From Planctomyces sp. (GTDB taxonomy: Bacteria; Planctomycetota; Planctomycetia; Planctomycetales; Planctomycetaceae), in the NCBI GenBank assembly GCA_019636235.1, contig JAHBXW010000001.1:744001-808000 (forward strand): a stretch of DNA of 64,000 nucleotides. Reading direction: 5' to 3'. The notes below the pieces were generated by a model. It was given only the letters and a program-made list of their open reading frames with translations, was not told the origin of the DNA and did not search any database. Position numbers and translations under genes: made by a program. Below, piece after piece: positions 27,533 to 37,163 of this stretch. Each line of letters starts with the position of its first letter. Within the stretch, counting starts at the first letter, position 1.

Positions 27533-28204
27533 TCAGCCGACCGAGCGGGGATCCGCGAGTTCCCGCAGGTACTTTGCGAGGTCCGCTTCCAGTTGCGAGA
27601 CCGTCATCCACGCCGAGGGGGGGACCGTCATCCACGCGGCCTGCAGTTTCCGCGAAGCTCCCCCCTGCTGCTGAGCGAGCAGCAGAATGTTCAACAGCCG
27701 TGAATGGACGAACGAGATCATCTCGGAGACTTCAGCGGTCTGCGAGAGAGTCAGATCGGCCGGCACGGGGGGCGCGCCGTCCGGGAACAGGTCGCCCGGC
27801 AGGTCGCTCTTCTCCCCTTCCGGCTGCGCTTCGCCCGAGATCGTGTCGGTCGCGGCCTCCGGCTCGGAACGCTCCACTTCACGAACCTGTCGCGTCCGCT
27901 CGGCCATCTGCTCCGGACTGCCATACAGCATCATGCAGCGGCCGATGAGGATCTGATCGCCGATCTGCAGAATGCGGATGCGGATCGGATGGCCGTTGAC
28001 CCGTGTGCCGTTCGTGCTGTCCAGATCGGTGAGGATGATCCGACCAGCATCTTCCTGGACCTTGGCATGGAACCGGCTGACGCGCTCGTCGTTCAGCCGG
28101 ATGTGATTGTCCTCTTCACGACCGATGCTGATGGGCGTGGGAAGGTCTTCAAAGACGTGTCCCATCTCCAGACCGTCGAGCACTTGAAACGTCAGCAGCG
28201 GCAT
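27533..28204 (-). CDS. FHA-domain protein
   Basis: A 223-residue cytoplasmic protein. Residues about 20-100 form a forkhead-associated domain with the full phosphothreonine-binding core ISIGREEDNHIRLNDERVSRFHA and LTDLDSTNGTRVNG. The rest is a Glu/Pro-rich linker and a helical C-terminal region (VSEMISFVHSRLLNILLLAQQQ ... SQLEADLAKYLRELA). FHA domains read Ser/Thr-kinase output, and planctomycetes are rich in such kinases; none is adjacent. The C-terminal region contains a short direct duplication (AWMTV twice), described as a repeat feature. Confidence 0.85.
   Translation of the reverse strand: MPLLTFQVLDGLEMGHVFEDLPTPISIGREEDNHIRLNDERVSRFHAKVQEDAGRIILTDLDSTNGTRVNGHPIRIRILQIGDQILIGRCMMLYGSPEQMAERTRQVREVERSEPEAATDTISGEAQPEGEKSDLPGDLFPDGAPPVPADLTLSQTAEVSEMISFVHSRLLNILLLAQQQGGASRKLQAAWMTVPPSAWMTVSQLEADLAKYLRELADPRSVG
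27599..27646. repeat. Direct repeat inside the FHA gene
   Basis: GACCGTCATCCACGC occurs at 27599-27613 and again at 27623-27637, a 24-base period. It keeps frame and duplicates the peptide AWMTV in the FHA protein. It looks like a slippage product. Confidence 0.8.
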
Positions 28205-28320
28205 GGAATCGCAATCGGCTCGTACGGCGGACCGGAAACGCGGCTTGCGCCACGCGACTAACTCATCTTTAACGTGGCGTTTTCGACATCGTCAACAGCT
28301 GTCGCGGTTTCGATCGCCGC

Positions 28321-29412
28321 TCAGGCCGCGGAGGCCGTCGGCGCCCCCTCAAACTGCGTGTGGCTAATTTCGCGCCGAGCGGCCGGTGCGTCGCGGAACG
28401 CCATCAGCGTCTGGTCCAGGAACTCTGACATCTCGGCGTCGAACCGCGCCGGGTCGGCTTCCCGTTCGTGGTTGTGCCGGCCCCCGGGAATCGTGACCAG
28501 CCGCGCGCTGTCGCCCGCCGTCGCCGCCAGCCGGGAGGTCGTCTCCGCGGGAATCAGACCATCTTCGCCGCCGGCAAGCAGCAGCGTCGGACGCCCCCGT
28601 CGCGCCCTGAGCCGCGGCTCCAGCCGCACGAACCGCGCGCTCGCCCGCCACGCGCTCCACAACACGCCCAGCTCCAGCGTGCTGCGGATATGCCAGCGGG
28701 GCACCACCAGCACCCACGCGGCGCAGCGCCGGATGCCCCGAACAAAGTGCGCCATCGCCAGATCATGCGTCGAGAACGCGCCGATCCCGATTGCGCCGGC
28801 GATGCCCGGCCGTTCGGCCGCGGCCGCGAGCGCCACGTTCGCGCCCCGGCTGGCCCCCGCCAGGACGATCGGCAGGCCCCGCCACTCCGGCCGGCGGGCC
28901 GCGAAGTCCACGACCGTCACCGCGTCGACGATCTCCCGATCGGTCATCCAGGGCCCGGCGCCGCAGTCCTCCCGCGCGCCGCTGCGGCCGTGATTCCGAA
29001 AATCGAAAGCGACGACGTCAAACCCGTCCGTCGCCTCCGCGTCGAGAAAGTTCTGAAACGACCAGCGATCGCCGCCGAACTCATGGCAATAGACGATCAC
29101 GCCCTGCGCCGGACGCGTCCGGCTGCGGAGAATGCTGCCGGCCAGCTCGACGCCGTCGGGGGTCGGCACAGCGAACGTTTCCGCGTCCGGATCGGCAGGC
29201 AGCCGAACGGCGCGCAGCCGCGGCCGGTGCTCGATGTGGCCCACGACCACGCGGGCGAACGTCAGCTGGACGATCGCGTCGAGCAGCAGGCAGAGGGCCA
29301 GCGCGGGGAGGATCCAGTCCACGATTGCACGTTCGGGACGCCCGCCGGCCTCCGCCGATTCGGCATCCTCCGCGAAGGCCAGGCCGGCGTCCGCGCCGGC
29401 CGCGCACTCCAC
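28321..29412 (-). CDS. Membrane-anchored alpha/beta hydrolase
   Basis: From GTG 29412 the protein has 363 residues. One membrane segment (VDWILPALALCLLLDAIVQLTFA) is followed by an alpha/beta-hydrolase domain of the BAAT/Peptidase_S9-like type: oxyanion region VIVYCHEFGGDRW, DVVAFDFRNHGRSG, nucleophile Ser in VLAGASRGANVAL, acid in LAGGEDGLIP and His in PGGRHNHE. The complete triad suggests a working esterase or acyl hydrolase, held at the inner membrane. It starts 15 bases after the fabF stop on the same strand, so a link to fatty-acid or polyketide metabolism is possible. GTG 29322 just before the membrane segment is an alternative start. Confidence 0.77.
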   Translation of the reverse strand: MECAAGADAGLAFAEDAESAEAGGRPERAIVDWILPALALCLLLDAIVQLTFARVVVGHIEHRPRLRAVRLPADPDAETFAVPTPDGVELAGSILRSRTRPAQGVIVYCHEFGGDRWSFQNFLDAEATDGFDVVAFDFRNHGRSGAREDCGAGPWMTDREIVDAVTVVDFAARRPEWRGLPIVLAGASRGANVALAAAAERPGIAGAIGIGAFSTHDLAMAHFVRGIRRCAAWVLVVPRWHIRSTLELGVLWSAWRASARFVRLEPRLRARRGRPTLLLAGGEDGLIPAETTSRLAATAGDSARLVTIPGGRHNHEREADPARFDAEMSEFLDQTLMAFRDAPAARREISHTQFEGAPTASAA

Positions 29413-29427
29413 CGCTTGAGGAAATCC

Positions 29428-30711
29428 TCAACCTTTGAAGGCGGAGAAGATCAACGACACGTTCTGACCGCCAAATCCGAAACTGTTGGACAACGCGTGC
29501 GTCACGGCCCCGCGGCGGGCCTCGTTCGGCACGTAATCCAGATCGCAGTCCGGGTCCGGCGTCTCGTAGTTGATCGTCGGCGGAATGACTCCGTCTTTGA
29601 TCGTCAGCAGGCAGACGATCGCTTCCGCACAACCGGCAGCGGCGATCAGGTGCCCCATCATGCTCTTGGTGCTGGAGACCGGGATCGTCCGGGCATGGTC
29701 CCCCAGCGCCTGCTTGATGGCCAGCGTCTCGACCTTGTCGTTCACGGCCGTGCTGGTCCCGTGCGCGTTGATGTACTGCACGTCGGTGTTGTTCAGCGAC
29801 GCGTCCGCAAGGGCCATTTTGATGCAGGCCGTCGCGCCCCGACCGTCCGGATGGATGTCGGTGATGCGGTACGCGTCTGCCGTCGAGCCGTAACCCAGTA
29901 TCTCCCCGTAAATCGCGGCGCCCCGCCGCTTCGCATGCTCCAGTTCCTCGAGCACCAGAATCCCCGCCCCCTCGCCCAGGACAAAGCCGTCCCGTTCCCG
30001 ATCGAACGGACGCGACGCTTTCTGCGGCGCGTCATTGTGCGTCGACAGCGCCGTCAGCAGGTTGAACCCGGTGACTCCGAAGGGGTGGATCATGCTGTGC
30101 GCCCCGCCCGACAGCATCACATCGGCCTCCCCCTGGCGGATGATCTCCGCGGCTTCGCCGATCGCCTGGCTCGACGCGGCGCAGGCCGTCAGACAGTTCA
30201 GGTTCGGTCCCTGGGCATTGAACAGGCTCGCCAGATGCCCGGCCGGCATGTTCGGCTCCTGCTCGATTTCCACCCGCGGATTGAGCTGCTCCAGCCCCCG
30301 GCGGGTGAACGTCTCCATGTCGAACTCGCCGTTCCGCTGGGCCTCGGCGATCAGCGACATGAACAGGTTGAAGTCCTGCTGCCCTTCTCCCGCGCCAAGA
30401 TAAATGCCGAACCGCCGGGGATCGACAGTGGCGTCGGAGACGCCCGCATGTTCGACCGCCTGTACCGCCGCGCCGATGGCGTAACGGATGTTGCGGCCGG
30501 CGAACTCGAACCGATCCGGATTCGGGATGTAATCCGCGAGGTCGAACCCTTTGACCTCCGCTGCAAACTTCGTCGGAAACCCGGAAGCGTCAAAATGGGT
30601 GATGTAATCGATCCCGCTCCGCCCTTCCTGGAGCGCGTGCCACATCTCGCCGACCGATTTGCCGATCGGCGTGACGCATCCCATTCCGGTAACGACGACT
30701 CTGCGACGCAT
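29428..30711 (-). CDS. fabF: 3-oxoacyl-[acyl-carrier-protein] synthase II
   Basis: The ATG at 30711 follows AGGAGAG and gives 427 residues with the standard opening RRRVVVTGMGCVTPIG; the open frame upstream is not coding. The catalytic Cys is in CLTACAASSQAIG, the two catalytic His residues are in YINAHGTSTAVND and KSMMGHLIAAAG, and the C-terminal SNSFGFGGQN is complete. FabF elongates acyl-ACP with malonyl-ACP in fatty-acid synthesis. No acpP or other fab genes are adjacent; the downstream gene is a membrane alpha/beta hydrolase. A specialised paralogue serving lipid or secondary metabolism cannot be excluded. Confidence 0.88.
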   Translation of the reverse strand: MRRRVVVTGMGCVTPIGKSVGEMWHALQEGRSGIDYITHFDASGFPTKFAAEVKGFDLADYIPNPDRFEFAGRNIRYAIGAAVQAVEHAGVSDATVDPRRFGIYLGAGEGQQDFNLFMSLIAEAQRNGEFDMETFTRRGLEQLNPRVEIEQEPNMPAGHLASLFNAQGPNLNCLTACAASSQAIGEAAEIIRQGEADVMLSGGAHSMIHPFGVTGFNLLTALSTHNDAPQKASRPFDRERDGFVLGEGAGILVLEELEHAKRRGAAIYGEILGYGSTADAYRITDIHPDGRGATACIKMALADASLNNTDVQYINAHGTSTAVNDKVETLAIKQALGDHARTIPVSSTKSMMGHLIAAAGCAEAIVCLLTIKDGVIPPTINYETPDPDCDLDYVPNEARRGAVTHALSNSFGFGGQNVSLIFSAFKG

Positions 30712-31045
30712 GACTGCTCTCCTGTCCGAGTTCCGGCCCCGCCCACGGATGCCTGCCGCGGGCGGAATTCCGCTGCCGCGGACCGCTCCGCGCGGATCGC
30801 TGCGAACCTCGCTCGGTTGACAACCTGACCGCCGGACATCGTATCGGTCGGACGACACCGGGAAAAGCGGCGAATCCCCCCGGTTCCCGCCGCCGAGGCG
30901 TACCGTGCCGGCCGGAAACGCCACGACCAATCCTCAAACCCGCACATCGGTTGCGCCGCCGAAGTCCCTTCGACCGCCCCCGCCGATACACTGAGGCCCG
31001 CCCCCCGAGCGGCGGACGACTTCACGCACTCGAAGGACTCGACGA
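30712..31045. other. Intergenic region, divergent promoters of fabF and coaB
   Basis: About 330 bases. It holds the fabF ribosome binding site at about 30718-30724 and that of coaB (GAAGGA, 31032-31037). No clear promoter, terminator or RNA gene is seen. Confidence 0.45.
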
Positions 31046-31678
31046 ATGCGACTGCTGATCACCGCCGGACCAACCCGCGAATACCTCGACGACGTCCGGT
31101 ATCTCTCGAACGCCAGCAGCGGACGCATGGGCTATGCGATCGCCGCCGCCGCGGCCGCCGCCGGCTGGGACGTCGCGCTCGTCAGCGGCCCCGTGGATCT
31201 GTCCCCTCCCGCAGGCTGTGAATTCCACGCCGTCACGACGACCCAGGAAATGCGGGACGTTTGCGTGGCGCTGTTCCCGACCTGCGACGGCGTGATCGCC
31301 ACGGCCGCGGTCTGCGACTACCGGCCGCGCGAACGCATCACGGGCAAGCTGTCCAAGACGGGCGGCCCGATCACGATCGAAATGATTGAGACGGACGACG
31401 TGCTGGCGGAGCTCGGCTCCCGCAAGGCCCATCGCTTCGTCATCGGATTCGCGCTCGAGGCCCAGAACCCTCGCGAGAATGCCCTGCAGAAGCTCCGCCG
31501 CAAGCAGTGCGACTGGATTCTCCTCAATGGCCCCGAGGCGATCGGCGCGGAAACGAACTCCGTCGAACTCATCGGCAGCGACGAACGCACCGCCGCCCAC
31601 TGGTCCGGCCTGAAATCCGAGATCGGCGTCCGGTTGATCGACTGGCTGCGCTCCCAGCCCAGCAGACCGACCGGCTGA
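31046..31678 (+). CDS. coaB: Phosphopantothenate-cysteine ligase (stand-alone CoaB)
   Basis: A 210-residue protein matching only the CoaB half of the usual bifunctional CoaBC. The N-terminal nucleotide-binding ITAGPTREYLDDVRYLSNASSGRMG, the AAVCDYRP motif (equivalent of AAVADYRP), the flexible-loop Lys in GKLSKTGG and the late VIGFALEAQN are all present. It joins cysteine to 4'-phosphopantothenate on the way to coenzyme A. The decarboxylase half (CoaC) is not in the window, so planctomycete CoaB and CoaC appear split here. GAAGGA supports the start. Confidence 0.88.
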   Translation: MRLLITAGPTREYLDDVRYLSNASSGRMGYAIAAAAAAAGWDVALVSGPVDLSPPAGCEFHAVTTTQEMRDVCVALFPTCDGVIATAAVCDYRPRERITGKLSKTGGPITIEMIETDDVLAELGSRKAHRFVIGFALEAQNPRENALQKLRRKQCDWILLNGPEAIGAETNSVELIGSDERTAAHWSGLKSEIGVRLIDWLRSQPSRPTG

Positions 31679-31816
31679 CGCGGCTTTCCGGAAGCGCCGG
31701 TTTTCTTTGATCCTCGGGGCGCCGACGGACGTTGCCTTCCGGGCCGACGGTCGCAGCCGGTCGGCAATCGTTTATCTTACAGGCGCCGCCGACCCTGTCC
31801 CGCGGCGTCCAGTCGG

Positions 31817-33010
31817 ATGAAGCTCCGCATGCGCGACGAATCGGATTCCCGCGATCAGCCCTCCGCTCCTCCTCCCCTGCCGGAGAGCGAGCGTCTCGGC
31901 TCGCGCGATCGCCGCGGAGACACGACCGACGAGGGGCGGGCCCGCGTCTTTCCCTGCCAGGAGTGCGGCGCCGACCTCGAATTCAACATCGGAGTGCAGG
32001 CGCTGAAATGCCCCTACTGCGGCGCCGTCAAGGAAATCGATCTCGCGGAAGGCGCCGCGATCGTCGAGCAGGACTTCCATGAGATGCTCGCCCGGGCCGA
32101 ACGGCTCCACGACCGCGTCGAGGGCATCGAATCTGAGCTCAACGAAGTCCGCTGCCGGTCCTGCGGCGGCACGGTCGAGTTCATCGGCACGCTGACCAGC
32201 ACGGCCTGCCCGTATTGCGCCTCCCCCATCCAGCGCGAGGACGTCCACACCGCGACGCACCGCATCCCCGTCGACGGCGTGCTGCCGTTCCTCATCGAAC
32301 GCGTCCGCGCCCACGGCCGGCTCCGCGAGTGGGTCCACTCCCGCTGGTTCGCGCCCAATTCCTTCCTTCGCGAAGGCGCCCAGGGCAAATTCAACAGCGT
32401 CTATATCCCCTTCTGGACATACGACACCCTGACCTTCAACAGCTATTCGGGAAGCCGCGGCGACGCCTACTGGGTGACGGTCGGCACGGGCAACAACCAG
32501 CGCCGCGAGCGGCGCGTCCGCTGGTCGCACGCGTCGGGCCGCTTTCAGCGGTTCTTCGACGACATCACGGTGCTTGCCTCGCAGGGCATGAATACGCCCC
32601 TGGTCCAGGCGCTCGAACCCTGGCCGTTTCGCCAGACGATTCCTTTCACCCAGCAGGTGCTCGCCGGATTTTTCGCCCGCACGTACGACGTCTCGCTCCG
32701 CGAGGGCTTCGGCCTCGCGAAGGTCCGCATCGACTCGCAGATCGACAGCGACGTCCGCCGACGGATCGGCGGCGATGAGCAACGCGTCGATTCGATCAAC
32801 ACCCGCTATGACGCGATCACCTTCAAGCACCTGCTCCTGCCCGTCTGGATGCTGGTCTACCGGCACCAGGGCAAGGCCTACCAGGTGTTCGTCAACGGCG
32901 GGACCGGCGAAGTTCAGGGACAACGCCCCTACAGCTGGGTCAAGATTCTGCTGGCCATCCTGCTCGGGCTGGCGGTCGTCGGCATCATCGCCTTCGCCCA
33001 AAGCCGGTGA
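31817..33010 (+). CDS. Tail-anchored protein with two zinc ribbons
   Basis: A 397-residue protein. An acidic, Pro-rich N-terminus leads to two rubredoxin-like four-Cys sites: CQECGADLEFNIG...CPYCG at about residues 47-68 and CRSCGGTVEFIG...CPYCAS at about 113-136. A predicted beta-rich domain with many aromatic residues follows (VYIPFWTYDTLTFNSYSG, LLPVWMLVYRHQGKAYQVFVNGGTGEV). The C-terminus is one membrane helix (ILLAILLGLAVVGIIAFA). Annotation pipelines often call such proteins helicase- or primosome-like because of the ribbons, but no ATPase motif is present. It may receive or bind metal at the cytoplasmic face of the membrane; the function is unknown. Confidence 0.75.
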   Translation: MKLRMRDESDSRDQPSAPPPLPESERLGSRDRRGDTTDEGRARVFPCQECGADLEFNIGVQALKCPYCGAVKEIDLAEGAAIVEQDFHEMLARAERLHDRVEGIESELNEVRCRSCGGTVEFIGTLTSTACPYCASPIQREDVHTATHRIPVDGVLPFLIERVRAHGRLREWVHSRWFAPNSFLREGAQGKFNSVYIPFWTYDTLTFNSYSGSRGDAYWVTVGTGNNQRRERRVRWSHASGRFQRFFDDITVLASQGMNTPLVQALEPWPFRQTIPFTQQVLAGFFARTYDVSLREGFGLAKVRIDSQIDSDVRRRIGGDEQRVDSINTRYDAITFKHLLLPVWMLVYRHQGKAYQVFVNGGTGEVQGQRPYSWVKILLAILLGLAVVGIIAFAQSR

Positions 33011-33137
33011 TCGGGCCGTTCAATCGCATCGGGCGGTGCGAATCCTCGGCGCCGGCGCGGGTCGGTAGTCATTCCCCCGCGCCGGTCGTAGAGTACGAAC
33101 CGTCCCCGCCAGTCTGACCCCTGCCTGATTTCGGCTG

Positions 33138-35141
33138 ATGTTGAGCGCGCACACGGAGGTCGCCCCGCGGATCCAGCGATTGTCGGCCGGACTGGTCAAC
33201 AAGATCGCGGCGGGAGAGGTTGTCGAACGCCCCGCCAGCGTCGTCAAAGAGCTGCTCGAAAACTCCCTCGATGCCGGCGCCTCGCGGATCGACGTCGAGT
33301 GCCGCCAGGGGGGCGCGGAACTGATCCGTGTCGTCGACGACGGCTGCGGCATCCATCCGGACGACGTGCTGCTGGCCATCACCGCGCACGCGACCAGCAA
33401 ACTGGCCCATGAGGACGACCTGTTCCGCGTCCGCACCATGGGCTTTCGCGGCGAAGCCCTGGCCTCCATCGCGGAAGTCGCCAGCTTTCGCCTCCGCACC
33501 CGAACCGCCGAACACGACACCGGCGTCGAAGTGGAAGTCGATGGCGGCGTCGTCCAGCCCCTCAGCCCCTGCGGCTGCCCTGTCGGCACGCTCATCGACG
33601 TCGGTCGCCTGTTTCACACGACCCCGGTGCGGCGCAAGTTTCTCAAAGCCCAGTCGACCGAGTTCGCCCACATCTCCGAACAATTCACCCGGATCGCCCT
33701 CGCCCAGCCGCGCATCCATTTCACGCTGCGGCACAACGACCGCACGATCCACGAGCTTCCCAAAGTCGACGATGTCGGCGACCGCATTGAGCAACTGTTC
33801 GGCGCGGACCTCCGCCGCAAACTCATCCCGATCGAGCAGGCCCACGACGACCTCCGCCTGTGGGGTTTCGCCGGACATCCCTCGGAAAGCCGACCCACGC
33901 GCAAGGGGCAGTATCTGTTCGTCAATGGCCGCTGGATCCAGGATCGCACCGTTCAGCACGCCTTGACCGAGGCCTACCGCGGCCTGCTGATGGTCGGCCG
34001 CCAGCCGGTCTGCTTCCTGTTCCTGGAAGTCCCCCCCGAAGACGTCGACGTCAACGTCCACCCCACGAAAGCCGAAGTCCGGTTCGTGGACCCGCAGCGC
34101 CTGTACCGCCTGGTGTTGTCGAGCCTCAGGACCCGGTTCCTGGGGATGAACCTCGAAAGTTCGTTCGGCGCGCCGGCGACCTCCCGCCCCCCACACAGCC
34201 CGCCGGCGTCGAGCGAATCCACGCTCCCCCTGTTCACCCCCGCCGCCCCGCTCCCCAATCCGCAGGCCGATCCGGGCGCCGAGTCCCAGGCGCGGCAGGA
34301 GTTCGCCGACTGGGCCCGGGAGGAGCTCGCCCGCTGGCAGCCCCGGGAGGACATCGCCGATCTTGAAGAGGCCGCCGCGCGGCTCGAGGCGCTGGAAGGC
34401 CGTCTCGCTGAACCGGCGCCCGGCATCGCGGAGCACGGCTCGGCGCCGCCGCTCGCCCCCGTCCCCGGACTCCCGCTGCCGTTGCCTCCCGAGCTTGTCG
34501 AAGAAGCCGCCCGCGCGGCCGCCGCGCCCCCTCCCGCGACCGCTCCGCCCGCCGCCTCCCTGCCCGACTCCCCTCGGGCCATGCAGGTCCTCGATTGCTA
34601 CCTCGTCGTCGAATCCGACGCCGGACTGACGCTCATCGATCAGCACGCCCTCCACGAACGCATCCTCTACGAGCACTTCCGCCGCCGCGTCCTGGAGCAT
34701 CGCGTTGAAGTGCAGCGGCTGCTGATGCCGGTTGTCGCCGAGCTGTCCAGCCGCGAATCCGGCGTGCTGGCGGATCACGCCGAACTGCTGGCCGAACTGG
34801 GGTTCGAAGTCGCCTCCTTCGGCGGCCAGAGCCTCGCGGTCAGCGCCTACCCGGTGCTGCTCCGCAAGGCCGATCCGGTGGAGTTGCTCCGCGCCATCGT
34901 CGAGCAGCTCGACGCCGCCAGCCAGACGCTGACGCGCCGCGACCTGATCGATTCCCTGCTGCACATGATGGCCTGCAAGGCCGCCATCAAAGCCGGCCAG
35001 CGGCTGACGCCGGAGGAGATCGACAGCCTGCTCGCCCAGCGGGGCCTCGTCGACGACCACCACCACTGCCCGCACGGCCGGCCGACGGCGCTGACGCTGT
35101 CCCGCGCGGAACTCGATCGCCAGTTCGGTCGGCTGGGCTGA
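33138..35141 (+). CDS. mutL: DNA mismatch repair protein MutL
   Basis: A 667-residue protein. The GHKL ATPase domain has [36 protein letters not shown] and [15 protein letters not shown]. After a Pro/Ala/Glu-rich linker (about residues 345-475) comes the C-terminal dimerisation domain with the endonuclease metal site [23 protein letters not shown] and CPHGRPTAL. It is therefore a nicking MutL of the kind found in bacteria without MutH and should nick the new strand near mismatches found by MutS. mutS is not in the window. The upstream zinc-ribbon gene ends 127 bases before. Confidence 0.95.
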   Translation: MLSAHTEVAPRIQRLSAGLVNKIAAGEVVERPASVVKELLENSLDAGASRIDVECRQGGAELIRVVDDGCGIHPDDVLLAITAHATSKLAHEDDLFRVRTMGFRGEALASIAEVASFRLRTRTAEHDTGVEVEVDGGVVQPLSPCGCPVGTLIDVGRLFHTTPVRRKFLKAQSTEFAHISEQFTRIALAQPRIHFTLRHNDRTIHELPKVDDVGDRIEQLFGADLRRKLIPIEQAHDDLRLWGFAGHPSESRPTRKGQYLFVNGRWIQDRTVQHALTEAYRGLLMVGRQPVCFLFLEVPPEDVDVNVHPTKAEVRFVDPQRLYRLVLSSLRTRFLGMNLESSFGAPATSRPPHSPPASSESTLPLFTPAAPLPNPQADPGAESQARQEFADWAREELARWQPREDIADLEEAAARLEALEGRLAEPAPGIAEHGSAPPLAPVPGLPLPLPPELVEEAARAAAAPPPATAPPAASLPDSPRAMQVLDCYLVVESDAGLTLIDQHALHERILYEHFRRRVLEHRVEVQRLLMPVVAELSSRESGVLADHAELLAELGFEVASFGGQSLAVSAYPVLLRKADPVELLRAIVEQLDAASQTLTRRDLIDSLLHMMACKAAIKAGQRLTPEEIDSLLAQRGLVDDHHHCPHGRPTALTLSRAELDRQFGRLG

Positions 35142-35304
35142 TACGCGCCCAATTCGACGGCTCCGCCGTCGGCCGCCGTCGACCGGCAGGCTCACGCCGC
35201 GTTGCGGTGGCAATTCCCGGGGGGGATTCTATGTTGATCAGCTTGCCCCGCCCCGGACTCTTGTCCGAGCCTCCCCGCCGGCGCGGCGCTTCGGAGTTTC
35301 AGTC

Positions 35305-37092
35305 GTGTCGATCCTTGTCCAGAAATTCGGCGGCACCAGCGTCGCCACCGCCGCCAAAATCCTCGCCGCCGCGAAGCGCGCCGTCTCCGCCAAGCGGTCC
35401 GGCCATCAGGTCGTGATGGTCGTTTCCGCCCGCGGCCACCGCACCGACGAACTCGTCGATCTCGCCGCCGAAATCACCGACGCCCCGCCCCCCCGCGAAA
35501 TGGACATGCTGCTGTCCACCGGCGAACAGGAATCGGTCGCCCTCGTCGCCATGGCCATCCAGACCCTCGGCGAGCAGGCCGTCAGCCTCACCGGCGGACA
35601 GATCGGCATCGTCACCGACACGTCCTATACCAAGGCCCGGATCCGCAGCATCTCCACCGACCGCATGCTGCGGGCGCTGGATTCGGGCAGCATCGTCGTC
35701 GCCGCGGGCTTCCAGGGGGTCGACGACGACCTGAACATCACCACGCTGGGACGCGGCGGCAGCGACACCACCGCCACCGCCCTTGCGGCCGCCCTCCGCG
35801 CCGCGGAATGTGAAATCTACACCGACGTCGAAGGGGTCTTCACGACCGACCCCCGGCTCGTTCCCGAAGCCCGCAAAGTGCCCCGCATCTCGTACGATGA
35901 GATGCTCGAAATGGCCAGCCTCGGGGCGGGCGTGATGCATTCCCGGTCCATCGAGTTCGCCAAGAAGTTCGCGGTGCCATTGCGCGTCCGCCCCGCCTAT
36001 TCCGACGATCCCGGCACGCTGATCGCCCCCGAGGGGGAAGAGCAGCCGCGCGTGGTGACCGGGCTGGCGCTGGCGAAGAGCGAGGCCCGGGTGACGCTGG
36101 CCGGCATCCCCGACCGGCCGGGGGCGATGGCGCTGGTGTTTTCGAAGATGAGCGCCCGCCGCATCCCGATCGACATGGTCGTCCAGAACGTCTCCGAGGC
36201 CGGCCGCGCCGAAGTCTCCTTCACCGTCCCGCAAAGCGATCTCGCGGATACGCTGACCGCCGCGGGGGACGCCGTCGCCGAGCTGGGCGCGGGAGAGGTC
36301 CTCAGCGGGACGAACGTCGCCAAATTGTCGGCGGTCGGCTCGGGGATGCGGACGCATTCCGGCGTCGCGGCCCACATGTTCCAGGCGCTGGCCGACTGCG
36401 GCGCGAACATCCAGATGATCACCACCAGCGAAATCAAAATCTCGACGCTGATCGCCCGGGAAAAGTGCGAAGAGGCCCTCCAGGCCGTCCACCGCGCGTT
36501 CAAACTCGACAAGCCGACGATCGAACCCCCCGGCGTCGGCGTCCGACAGAAAGCCAGTTCCGCGGACCCCGGCAGCCAGAAGCGGCTGCTCAGCGAGGTG
36601 GTCAGCAAACTGGCCAGCATGGAGGGCATCGTGGTCAGCGACGTCCTGCTGGACGAATCGCAGTCGCGGGTCACGATTCACAACCTGCCGGACGTGCCGG
36701 GGACGTCCGCCCAGCTGTTCTCGGCCGTGGCCGACGGCGATGTGATGGTCGACATGATCATCCAGAACCAGAGCCACAGCGGGCAGGCCAACGTGTCGTT
36801 CACCGTGGACCGCCGGGACCTGGAGCGCTGCCTGCTGCTCGTCCGCGAGATCCTGACCTACTGGCCGGGGGCCACGCTGAGTTACGAGCCGGACATCGCG
36901 ACGCTGTCGGTGGTGGGGATCGGCCTGCGGACGCATACGGGCGTCGGCGAGCGGATGTTCCGCACGCTGGCGGAGGCGGGGATCAACATCCAGCTGATCA
37001 ACACCAGCGAGATCCGGATGAGCGCCGTGGTGGCGAAGTCCGAGGGCCAGCGGGGGCACGCCGCGCTGCTGGCGGCGTTTGAGACATTGTGA
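35305..37092 (+). CDS. lysC: Aspartate kinase with four ACT domains
   Basis: A 595-residue protein, about 190 residues longer than typical LysC. The start is GTG 35305 with GGAG upstream. The kinase domain opens [15 protein letters not shown] and contains [27 protein letters not shown] and [13 protein letters not shown]. Two consecutive regulatory modules follow: ACT pair one ([42 protein letters not shown]) and ACT pair two ([42 protein letters not shown]), which read as an internal duplication. The enzyme makes aspartyl phosphate for lysine, methionine and threonine, and the extra pair may allow dual-ligand feedback. dapL at the left edge is in the same pathway. Confidence 0.92.
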   Translation: MSILVQKFGGTSVATAAKILAAAKRAVSAKRSGHQVVMVVSARGHRTDELVDLAAEITDAPPPREMDMLLSTGEQESVALVAMAIQTLGEQAVSLTGGQIGIVTDTSYTKARIRSISTDRMLRALDSGSIVVAAGFQGVDDDLNITTLGRGGSDTTATALAAALRAAECEIYTDVEGVFTTDPRLVPEARKVPRISYDEMLEMASLGAGVMHSRSIEFAKKFAVPLRVRPAYSDDPGTLIAPEGEEQPRVVTGLALAKSEARVTLAGIPDRPGAMALVFSKMSARRIPIDMVVQNVSEAGRAEVSFTVPQSDLADTLTAAGDAVAELGAGEVLSGTNVAKLSAVGSGMRTHSGVAAHMFQALADCGANIQMITTSEIKISTLIAREKCEEALQAVHRAFKLDKPTIEPPGVGVRQKASSADPGSQKRLLSEVVSKLASMEGIVVSDVLLDESQSRVTIHNLPDVPGTSAQLFSAVADGDVMVDMIIQNQSHSGQANVSFTVDRRDLERCLLLVREILTYWPGATLSYEPDIATLSVVGIGLRTHTGVGERMFRTLAEAGINIQLINTSEIRMSAVVAKSEGQRGHAALLAAFETL

Positions 37093-37111
37093 CGCACGCT
37101 CCTCGCAAAAC

Positions 37112-37143
37112 AAAAAAAGCCCGCTGACATTCGTCAGCGGGCT
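37112..37143 (-). terminator. Rho-independent terminator of the giant beta-helix gene
   Basis: An 11-base stem (37118-37128 with 37133-37143, loop ATTC) is followed on the minus strand by TTTTTTTGTTTT. It begins 21 bases after the stop of the giant gene. It also lies 26 bases after the aspartate kinase stop, so it may work on both strands, but the T-run is only on the minus side. Confidence 0.88.
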
Positions 37144-37163
37144 GCGGGGTTCGATGTCAGACG

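Noticed and set aside
28468-30828. 786-codon plus-strand frame opposite fabF and the hydrolase
   Set aside because: Arg/Gln/Pro-rich shadow; fabF and the alpha/beta hydrolase on the other strand have complete active sites.
33069-35213. 714-codon minus-strand frame opposite mutL
   Set aside because: Shadow of a GC-rich coding strand; MutL is certain.
35142-35304. Lysine riboswitch before the aspartate kinase
   Set aside because: Only about 160 bases and no conserved stem pattern that I could see.
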